Source: Parcubacteria group bacterium CG_4_9_14_0_2_um_filter_35_11 (GTDB taxonomy: Bacteria > Patescibacteriota > Minisyncoccia > Minisyncoccales > GCA-002788555). Taken from it: a stretch of DNA of 8,039 nucleotides. How positions within the stretch are numbered: position 1 is the stretch's first letter; each line of letters starts with the position of its first letter. A program made the translations under genes and the position numbers. Positions 1 through 5,151 of this stretch are shown here, piece after piece. The stretch spans positions 1 through 8,039 of the forward strand of contig PFRL01000039.1 in the NCBI GenBank assembly GCA_002788555.1. Reading direction: 5' to 3'. The notes below the pieces were generated by a model, which did no database searches, was not told where the DNA came from, and saw only the letters and a program-made list of their open reading frames with translations.

Positions 1-33
1 TCGGCTCGCTGAAACTCCGACGAAGCGGGTCGG
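1..33 (+). repeat. GC-rich hairpin-forming intergenic element
   Basis: Bases 1-10 can pair with 24-33 as a ten-base-pair RNA stem with three G-U pairs and a 13-base loop. An alternative stem is CCGAC (17-21) with GTCGG (29-33). The GC-rich stretch stands out from the AT-rich sequence after it. No T-run follows directly, so it is not a clean terminator. Bases 1-16 resemble the repeat cluster at 1170-1211 (shared TCGCT...AAACT pattern), which suggests a dispersed repeat. It may be the end of a longer element cut by the window edge. Confidence 0.35.
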
Positions 34-159
34 CTTGAACACATTTTTAAAAGAAATTTTTTTCAAGTTAATTACGTTTAAGATATAAGTAAGTATTTTC
101 CTTGAGTGGCAATAAATTTGCAACTAGGTCGACAAAAAAGTAACTTTAATACCAAAAAT

Positions 160-1065
160 ATGAACAAAGTGAAAAAACCATGTTGCGGGGGAGAACCAGA
201 AGAAATGTTTCCCAAAAAAACCGTAACAGAAATAAAAAAAGAGGTTAAAATACGATACGACAAATTTGCCAAAGAAGGTGGTTTGGCTGAGGGTTGTTGT
301 CCTTTAGTTGGAGGAAGAACTGAAAGTTTTGCTTTAGAACACGGACTCTATAGTCAAGAAGATCTTGCCCTAATTCCCAGGTTGGCTATTCGCCTTTCTC
401 GCGGTTGTGGAAATCCTACTGGTTTTGCTAATATCCAACCAGGTGAGATAGTTGCTGATTTTGGTTGTGGCGGCGGTATCGATCTTGTTTTGGCAGCTCA
501 CAAAGTGGGACCAACTGGAAAGGTGATTGGAATAGATTTTGCTCCCCAGATGATTGAAAGAGCAAAACAGGTAATGGAGGAAGCTGATTTATCCGACAGA
601 GCCGAGTTTATTCTACTGGATATAGAAAATCCTGAGGTTCCAGATAATATTGCCGATGTAGTAATATCGAACTGCGTGATAAACCTCTGCCCTTGCAAGC
701 CCTGTGTCTATAAACAAGCCTTTGATATTCTAAAACCCGGCGGCCGGCTGGCTATTTCTGATATCGTAACCATTGGAGATGTCAGCCCTAAAGTTCGTGA
801 GTACTTCCGGTCAATTTGGGCAGGGTGCACAGGAGGAGCAATACCAGAAGATGAGTATTTAAAAATAGTTCAGGATGTAGGCTTTGATCAACTTAGAGTA
901 GTAGCCCGCCATGTTCTCAGCCCAAAAGAATTAGAGGAAATGGCAAGTTGCCCAGGTAAAAAATTTTCTCCCCCTTTCTCAAAAGAAAAACTAGCCCAAA
1001 TGGAAGGGAAAATAGTTAGCACTAAATTTGTAGCTTTTAAACCAAAAAATAAATTCTCTCTATAA
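160..1065 (+). CDS. arsM: Arsenite S-adenosylmethionine methyltransferase (ArsM family)
   Basis: A class I SAM-dependent methyltransferase of the ArsM type, which in characterised members methylates As(III) in the cytoplasm to volatile or exportable methylarsenicals. From ATG 160 it is 301 residues. The helical N-terminus with the YDKFA motif is at about 33-37, the SAM-binding motif I VADFGCGGGID at 98-108, and KPGGR at 192-196 before a core strand. The three cysteines needed for As(III) binding and catalysis in known ArsM proteins are recognisable: C83 in LSRGCGNP, C172 in SNCVINL and C223 in GCTGGAIPE. Further cysteines lie at 8-9, 46-47 and in an unusual CPCKPC run at 177-182, where relatives usually have a short charged or serine-containing sequence. 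An in-frame GTG at 106 would add 18 residues. I prefer ATG 160 because the added residues look unlike the family. Neither start has a Shine-Dalgarno sequence. No arsR or ars transporter is visible nearby. The family is clear; arsenite as the true substrate is inferred from the cysteines. Confidence 0.82.
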   Translation: MNKVKKPCCGGEPEEMFPKKTVTEIKKEVKIRYDKFAKEGGLAEGCCPLVGGRTESFALEHGLYSQEDLALIPRLAIRLSRGCGNPTGFANIQPGEIVADFGCGGGIDLVLAAHKVGPTGKVIGIDFAPQMIERAKQVMEEADLSDRAEFILLDIENPEVPDNIADVVISNCVINLCPCKPCVYKQAFDILKPGGRLAISDIVTIGDVSPKVREYFRSIWAGCTGGAIPEDEYLKIVQDVGFDQLRVVARHVLSPKELEEMASCPGKKFSPPFSKEKLAQMEGKIVSTKFVAFKPKNKFSL

Positions 1066-1078
1066 ACGCGGCGAGCCC

Positions 1079-1092
1079 GCTTGGGGGCAAGC
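1079..1092 (+). other. Small hairpin after arsM
   Basis: GCTTG (1079-1083) pairs with CAAGC (1088-1092) around a GGGG loop, 14 bases after the arsM stop. There is no following T-run, so it is not a terminator by itself. It may protect the 3' end of the arsM transcript or belong to the GC-rich repeat material in this spacer. Confidence 0.3.
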
Positions 1093-1112
1093 TGCAGATT
1101 AGGGGGGTTTGT

Positions 1113-1141
1113 TTTCGCCGTCACAGGCGGCGAAATTTGTT
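1113..1141 (+). terminator. Probable terminator of arsM
   Basis: An eight-base-pair perfect stem, TTTCGCCG (1113-1120) with CGGCGAAA (1128-1135), encloses a seven-base loop and is followed by TTTGTT. It lies about 48 bases after the arsM stop and upstream of the nusA promoter, which fits rho-independent termination of arsM. The U-tract is short and broken by a G, so efficiency may be modest. The opposite strand has no T-run after the stem, so it works, if at all, on the plus strand. Confidence 0.5.
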
Positions 1142-1169
1142 CGAACTATTTTCAATATAGAGCACCTTG

Positions 1170-1211
1170 TCGCTCCGCTCCTCGGTGTAAACTATTCGCT
1201 CAGCGTAAACT
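1170..1211. repeat. Degenerate tandem repeat ending in GTAAACT
   Basis: Two adjacent units, 1170-1193 and 1194-1211, each carry a CGCT-containing part and end in GTAAACT (CTCGGTGTAAACT, then GCTCAGCGTAAACT). A related unit, TCGCTGAAACT, occurs at 6-16. The cluster is GC-rich against its flanks and sits seven bases before the nusA promoter. From memory, similar strings occur in intergenic regions of CPR genomes; I could not check this. Role unknown. Confidence 0.45.
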
Positions 1212-1217
1212 AATATT

Positions 1218-1246
1218 TTGACAGTCTTCTAAAAAATATATATTAT
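1218..1246 (+). promoter_or_regulatory. Sigma70-type promoter for nusA
   Basis: A perfect -35 box TTGACA (1218-1223) is separated by exactly 17 bp from a -10 box TATTAT (1241-1246). Transcription would start near 1253, leaving an AT-rich leader of about 40 bases before the nusA ATG. This is the strongest promoter match in the window and suggests nusA is transcribed as its own unit. Confidence 0.75.
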
Positions 1247-1292
1247 TGAATTAAATAAAGATCCATTTAGGATTTTTAATTTTATTAAAGTT

Positions 1293-2411
1293 ATGGAGCA
1301 ACTTGATTTAAAAACATTATCTTTGGCTATTTTGCAGATTGCTGAAGAAAAGGGGATACCAGAAGAGAAAGTAATTGAAGTGATAGAAACAGCTCTGGCT
1401 GCGGCTTATAAAAAAGATTACGGCAAGAAAGAAGAAAAATATCGGGCAAAATTTAATAAAAATACCGGCAAGGCAGAATTTGTCAGGGTTCTAAAAGTAG
1501 TAGATGAAAGTATGATTCTAAAAGAAGGAGAAGAACCTCCAAAAGAGGTAAAGGAAGGAGAGGCAAAAAAGATAAAGTTTAATCCCGCTCGCCATATAAT
1601 GGTAGAGGAAGCGAAGAAGACCCAAAAGGATATAAAAGTAGGCCAGGAGTTAGAATTTCCTTTGCCTCGGCCGGAAAAATTTGGCCGCATTGCTGCCGGG
1701 ACTGCCAAACAAGTCCTTCTGCAACGGATGAAAGAAGCAGAAAGAGAAGCGATATTTAGTGAATTTGCCCAAAGAGAAGGGCAGATTGTTTCAGGGGTTA
1801 TCCAAAGGAAAGAAGGCAATATAGTTTTTATCGATGTAGGGAAATCGACTGGCCTTTTATTGAGAGAGGAACAAATTCCTGGCGAGTTTTATAAGATTGG
1901 TAACAGAATGCGGTTCTTTTGCTTAAAAGTGAAAGACAATCCTCGGGGCCCGGAAATCTACCTTTCGCGCTCTCATCCAAAATTTTTATCAAGACTTTTT
2001 GAATTAGAAGTACCAGAAATTTCCAGCGGAGTGGTTGAAATAAAAGCAGTGGCCAGAGAAGCAGGTTCGCGTTCAAAAATTGCTGTCTCTTCAAAAGAAG
2101 AAGGAGTAGATCCAGTTGGGGCCTGCGTAGGTCAAAGAGGAACGAGGGTTAATGCCGTAATGCAAGAATTGGGCAGAGAGAAAATTGATATTATTCCCTG
2201 GGCAGAAAAGCCCGAAGAGTTTCTTGAAAATGCGCTCTCGCCGGCTAAAGTGATAAAAGTTAAGATAAAAAAAGATAAAGCCGAAGCGAAAGTTCCGAAA
2301 GACCAACTTTCCCTAGCTATTGGCCGAGACGGACAAAATGTTCGCCTTGCTTCAGAACTAGCAGGTTGGAAAATTGATGTAGTTGGAGCAAAAGAGGAGG
2401 GTTCAAAATAA
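1293..2411 (+). CDS. nusA: Transcription termination/antitermination factor NusA
   Basis: NusA binds RNA polymerase and nascent RNA and modulates pausing, intrinsic termination and antitermination. The 372-residue protein has the normal order: an RNA-polymerase-binding N-terminal domain (about 1-155), an S1 domain (about 162-228, starting EGQIVSGVIQRKEGN), KH1 (about 230-305, with GACVGQRGTRVNAV and the GQRG loop at 280-283) and KH2 (about 306-372, with LAIGRDGQNVRLASELAGWK and the GRDG loop at 344-347). The C-terminal acidic repeats of E. coli NusA are absent, as in many bacteria. The N-terminal domain carries a charged, Lys/Glu-rich insertion at about 72-110 relative to the classical form. 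The start is ATG 1293, with only a weak AAAG upstream. The usual neighbours rimP and infB are missing. The gene converges on korB with an 11-base gap, and its likely terminator lies inside korB. Confidence 0.96.
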   Translation: MEQLDLKTLSLAILQIAEEKGIPEEKVIEVIETALAAAYKKDYGKKEEKYRAKFNKNTGKAEFVRVLKVVDESMILKEGEEPPKEVKEGEAKKIKFNPARHIMVEEAKKTQKDIKVGQELEFPLPRPEKFGRIAAGTAKQVLLQRMKEAEREAIFSEFAQREGQIVSGVIQRKEGNIVFIDVGKSTGLLLREEQIPGEFYKIGNRMRFFCLKVKDNPRGPEIYLSRSHPKFLSRLFELEVPEISSGVVEIKAVAREAGSRSKIAVSSKEEGVDPVGACVGQRGTRVNAVMQELGREKIDIIPWAEKPEEFLENALSPAKVIKVKIKKDKAEAKVPKDQLSLAIGRDGQNVRLASELAGWKIDVVGAKEEGSK

Positions 2412-2422
2412 CTTCGCTTTTA

Positions 2423-3274
2423 TTATACAAAACGTTCGAGGGTTTCTTTTAAAGGAAACTCTTTTTTTATTTTAGAAGGATTGAGCCCCTTGAGTACTTC
2501 TTCTTCGTAAGTTGGTTTTCGAATTTTGTAAAAGATGCCAATAGGGATTTTGGAGTCCCCATTTAAATAATCCCACTCTTTGATTTTATTTAAAGCTTCT
2601 TTTCGGGAACTAAAGTTGTGGGTTTTTAGTTCGTAAACAGTCTTGTTATAAAATTGATAATTATCAAAAAAGGAAACGCAAGGTTGGAGAACTTCTATAA
2701 AGGAAAAACCTCTGTGTTTTACCCCTTCGATAATTAAATTTTTCAGGTGTTCTATTTTACCGGTATAACCCCGGGCGATAAAACTAGCACCAGCGGCAAG
2801 CATTAACTCTAAGGGGTTAAATGGTTCTTCAGGATTTCCCTTAGGAGTGGATCTTCCAGGGAAACCCTTGGGGCTGGTAGCAGTAAATTGTCCGGTAGTT
2901 AAAGCAAAATTTCGATTATCATGGATTATGACGGTAATGTCACTATTTCTTTTAGCGGCATGAATTAGGTGACAAATTCCTTCGTCATAAGAATCGCCAT
3001 CGCCAGAGAATGCAATAACTTGTAGTTCGGGATTGCCAATTTTGATACCACTGGCCGTAGCCACTGGTCTTCCATGAAGAGAATAAAAGGAATTTAAGTT
3101 CAGGTAATCAATGGTTTTCGCGTGACAACCGATCCCAGCAGTCAGGACAAAATTTTCTTTTGACACCCCCCCCTTCACTAGGGAAGCAACCGCTTGTTTT
3201 ACTGCTTCTAAAATTCCAAAATTGCCACAGCCTGGACACCAGGTATTCTTGCAATAGGTATCTAATTTTTCCAT
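2423..3274 (-). CDS. korB: 2-oxoacid:ferredoxin oxidoreductase, beta subunit
   Basis: The catalytic thiamine-diphosphate subunit of a two-subunit 2-oxoacid:ferredoxin oxidoreductase, which oxidatively decarboxylates a 2-oxoacid to acyl-CoA or runs in reverse. From ATG 3274 it has 283 residues. Cysteines C13 and C16 (WCPGCGNFG), C50 (GIGCHAK) and C199 (LQPCVSF) match the four ligands of the single [4Fe-4S] cluster in this family. The ThDP/Mg motif is GDGD at 91-94 with the downstream HDNRNFALTTGQ at 119-129. TSPKGFPGRSTPKG follows, as in related subunits. A TTG at 3295 is in frame and would add seven residues, but they are encoded by tandem-repeat DNA and look non-native, so I chose ATG 3274. 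No Shine-Dalgarno is visible; the leader is the repeat-rich spacer from korA, with which it presumably forms an operon. The exact substrate (pyruvate, 2-oxoglutarate or other) cannot be decided from sequence. Confidence 0.92.
   Translation of the reverse strand: MEKLDTYCKNTWCPGCGNFGILEAVKQAVASLVKGGVSKENFVLTAGIGCHAKTIDYLNLNSFYSLHGRPVATASGIKIGNPELQVIAFSGDGDSYDEGICHLIHAAKRNSDITVIIHDNRNFALTTGQFTATSPKGFPGRSTPKGNPEEPFNPLELMLAAGASFIARGYTGKIEHLKNLIIEGVKHRGFSFIEVLQPCVSFFDNYQFYNKTVYELKTHNFSSRKEALNKIKEWDYLNGDSKIPIGIFYKIRKPTYEEEVLKGLNPSKIKKEFPLKETLERFV
2440..2468 (+). terminator. Intrinsic terminator of nusA, inside the korB 3' end
   Basis: GGGTTTC at 2440-2446 pairs with GAAACTC at 2455-2461 (one G-U pair), and the stem can extend inward by two more pairs (one G-U) to a tetraloop. 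Seven T residues follow at 2462-2468. It starts 29 bases after the nusA stop and reads as a classic plus-strand rho-independent terminator. The same bases encode the last residues of KorB on the other strand. No comparable terminator is seen for korB leftward in the nusA 3' end. Confidence 0.65.
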
Positions 3275-3311
3275 AAATTTTCTACGGATATACAAATTTT
3301 CTACGGATATA
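3275..3311. repeat. Two 18-bp tandem copies at the korB start
   Basis: An identical 18-bp sequence occurs at 3275-3292 and 3294-3311 with one base between them (period 19). In the korB direction it reads TATATCCGTAGAAAATTT, and the second copy abuts the korB ATG. The duplication also places a TTG codon in frame 21 bases upstream of that ATG. A looser third copy may begin at 3313. The korB translation initiation region is thus entirely repeat DNA. Confidence 0.8.
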
Positions 3312-3318
3312 TAAATTT

Positions 3319-3351
3319 ATTCGTATATTCGTACTGATTAGTAAATTCGTA
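3319..3351. repeat. Array of four ATTCGTA-type heptamers
   Basis: ATTCGTA occurs at 3319-3325, 3327-3333 and 3345-3351, with a one-base variant ATTAGTA at 3337-3343. Starts are spaced 8, 10 and 8 bases. Together with the neighbouring 18-bp copies, this fills nearly the whole spacer between the korA stop and the korB start. From memory, ATTCGTA/TACGAAT strings recur in intergenic regions of Patescibacteria; I could not check this. Function unknown. Confidence 0.65.
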
Positions 3352-3355
3352 GTAT

Positions 3356-5008
3356 TTAGATTATCTTTTTTACTCTTTCTTCGATTTCTTCAGGCAAAAA
3401 TGGCCGGCCGGTATATTTTAAAATCCGATTATCGGGCTTTATTCCGTAGCATCTTAAAACTTGTTCCATTTGGCCTAAAGAATTCCCTTCTATCGAGATT
3501 AATTTTTTCACGCCTTTTAGTGCTTTTCTCATTTGTTTTTCCGGAAAGGGCTGGAAGAAAATGGGTTGAATCATTTTAATACCCAGTTTTTCTGCCGCTT
3601 CCAGGGCTGGTCCCTTTGTTGAACCCCAAACGACAATGGCTTTTTGAGAGTTCTTTTTGCCGTATGTTTTCACCGCCTCAAGTTTTTCTACCTCCTGAGC
3701 CATTTTTTTAAATTTTCTTAGTCTTTTATTTTGCATTTTCTCTATGTCCTTTTCTTCTTCAGTACTAATTCCAAATTCGTCGTGTTCGTAGCTAGTGGCT
3801 TTGGAAATTATATTTTTCTGGCCAGGGAAAGCCAAAGGAGAAATCCCTTCTTTTGTGTCTTTATACCTTTTATAATTACCCTTTTTGTTCCGGGCTAAAA
3901 AGTTTTCTGGTCTTACCTTTTTTTCAATATCTTTGTCAACGGAAAATGTGTTTTCGCTTACTTCTTTATCAACCAATAAAATTGCCGGAGTTTGATATTT
4001 CCAAGCAAGATTTAAAGCCTCCCCTGTTAAATAGAAAGCTTCCTCGGCATCGCCGGGAGCAATGACGAATCTCAAAAAATCACCGTGGCCCGCTCCCATA
4101 ACAAAGAAAAGATCTCCTTGGCCAGTATAAGTGGGAACGCCAGAAGAAGGAGCGGTTCTTTGACTTTCGACAATTAAAATAGGTGTTTCGCTTTGAGCTG
4201 CCATACTTAGGGCTTCTGTCATTAAGGCAAAACCTCCTCCTGAAGTTCCAACCATCGTTCTTGCCCCAGCATAGGCCGCACCAAGCGCCATGTTAATTAC
4301 CGCAATTTCATTCTCTGGGTGAGAAACGGCGATGTTAAATTCTTCTTGATGAGCGGCTAGATAATGTAAGATGCTACTGGCAGGAGTCATAGGGTAAGCA
4401 AGATAAAGGTTAAGTCCTGCCTTAACTGCTCCCAAAGAGATTGCTTCGTTTCCAGTCAAAAGAGATAATGGCTCCTGGTCGAGCTTTTCTATTTTTATTA
4501 AATTTTTAGTTTCCCGGTAAGCTCTTTTGGCAATTTTCAGGTTCAAGTCGGTTTTTTTAGTAAGCTCTTTTTTAAAAACCTCTTCGGCTATTTTCCAATC
4601 CATTCCAATGACCTTGGCAAAACCACCAAGGAGTGCCACATTTTTCATTATCGGAATGCCCCCTTCTTCTTTGGTAATTTTTTCGATTGGAATTCCTATG
4701 CCTCTGTCCTTCATTTTGTCGCTGTTATAAATAATTATTCCTTTTTTCCCTAGGTTATCTTTGTGCCTTTCTATCGTATCTTTATTTAGGGCAAGAAGAA
4801 AATCAATTCCTCTCCTTTGAGAGAGGATCTTTTTTTCAGAGGCTCTTATTTTTGAAAAATTGTGACCACCTCTTATTAGAGACTGATAATCATCGTAAAT
4901 AAAAATTCGATAGCCAAGTTTATTCAACAACTTGGCTCCTAGCAGTCCGGCTACCCGAGAACCTTCTCCTGCCGCCCCGCCTATTAAAATAGAATAATCT
5001 TTTTTCAT
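3356..5008 (-). CDS. korA: 2-oxoacid:ferredoxin oxidoreductase, fused gamma-alpha subunit
   Basis: The partner of the downstream beta subunit. This 550-residue protein is a gamma-alpha fusion, the form found in two-subunit enzymes of Sulfolobus and Mycobacterium KorA. The gamma domain is at about 1-175, with IGGAAGEGSRVAG (9-21) and the SLIRGGHNFSKIR stretch (43-55). The alpha domain I is at about 183-355, with NEAISLGAVKAG, the substrate-contacting YPMTPASS (205-212; relatives read YPITP), HPENEIAVINMALGAAYAGAR (230-250), GTSGGGFALM (254-263) and APSSGVPTYTGQGDL (286-300). A Lys/Glu-rich linker (about 355-450) follows, then a C-terminal transketolase-like domain II (455-550). The start ATG 5008 is clear, without a Shine-Dalgarno. 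No separate ferredoxin-like delta subunit is nearby, so electrons presumably pass from the beta-subunit cluster to a free ferredoxin. It is first in a minus-strand unit with korB (81-base repeat-filled gap) and divergent from acs. Confidence 0.93.
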   Translation of the reverse strand: MKKDYSILIGGAAGEGSRVAGLLGAKLLNKLGYRIFIYDDYQSLIRGGHNFSKIRASEKKILSQRRGIDFLLALNKDTIERHKDNLGKKGIIIYNSDKMKDRGIGIPIEKITKEEGGIPIMKNVALLGGFAKVIGMDWKIAEEVFKKELTKKTDLNLKIAKRAYRETKNLIKIEKLDQEPLSLLTGNEAISLGAVKAGLNLYLAYPMTPASSILHYLAAHQEEFNIAVSHPENEIAVINMALGAAYAGARTMVGTSGGGFALMTEALSMAAQSETPILIVESQRTAPSSGVPTYTGQGDLFFVMGAGHGDFLRFVIAPGDAEEAFYLTGEALNLAWKYQTPAILLVDKEVSENTFSVDKDIEKKVRPENFLARNKKGNYKRYKDTKEGISPLAFPGQKNIISKATSYEHDEFGISTEEEKDIEKMQNKRLRKFKKMAQEVEKLEAVKTYGKKNSQKAIVVWGSTKGPALEAAEKLGIKMIQPIFFQPFPEKQMRKALKGVKKLISIEGNSLGQMEQVLRCYGIKPDNRILKYTGRPFLPEEIEERVKKII

Positions 5009-5024
5009 GGTTTGACGAAAAATC

Positions 5025-5053
5025 TTGATTAGATTATCGGGTTAGATTATAAT
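5025..5053 (+). promoter_or_regulatory. Promoter for acs
   Basis: TTGATT (5025-5030), a 17-bp spacer and a perfect TATAAT (5048-5053) form a strong sigma70-type match. Transcription would start near 5060, giving a leader of about 92 bases before the acs ATG. The element lies close to the korA start and faces the predicted korA promoter. Its spacer and flank carry a direct repeat TTAGATTAT at 5029-5037 and 5042-5050, 13 bases apart, which could be an operator. Confidence 0.6.
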
Positions 5054-5076
5054 GATAAAAATAAAATTATAAACCT

Positions 5077-5106
5077 ATTTTATCTTTTTTGTATCTAAAA
5101 GGTCAA
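5077..5106 (-). promoter_or_regulatory. Candidate promoter for korA-korB
   Basis: On the minus strand, TTGACC (5106-5101), an 18-bp spacer and TAAAAT (5082-5077) make a plausible promoter with a start near 5070 and a leader of about 62 bases to korA. A perfect minus-strand TATAAT at 5071-5066 is an alternative -10 box without a good -35. The AT-richness of the spacer means chance matches are likely, so confidence is moderate. Confidence 0.45.
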
Positions 5107-5151
5107 GAGGTTTTAACTAAATCTAAAGTTTAATCAAAGCTCTTTTGAGAT

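Noticed and set aside
62..89. Possible arsM promoter TTCAAG-16-TATAAG
   Set aside because: The -35 match is poor and the region is so AT-rich that a TATAAG by chance is expected.
106..159. GTG-initiated extension of arsM by 18 residues
   Set aside because: The added residues do not resemble the ArsM N-terminus and no ribosome binding site precedes the GTG. The ATG at 160 starts just before the family-like CCGG segment.
1418..1819. 133-codon open frame on the minus strand within nusA
   Set aside because: It lies wholly inside a clearly coding nusA, has no recognisable domain, and its composition is what antisense of a Lys/Glu-rich gene gives.
3275..3295. Seven-residue N-terminal extension of KorB from TTG 3295
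   Set aside because: The extension is encoded by the tandem repeat and KorB relatives start close to the Cys-containing segment that follows ATG 3274.
3275..3351. CRISPR array
   Set aside because: The repeats are only 7 to 18 bases, spacing is 1 to 3 bases with no spacers, and no cas gene is present.
2423..5008. A separate ferredoxin-like delta subunit for the oxidoreductase
   Set aside because: No CxxCxxCxxxC pair is encoded in or next to korA-korB; the two-subunit form with one cluster in KorB explains the locus.
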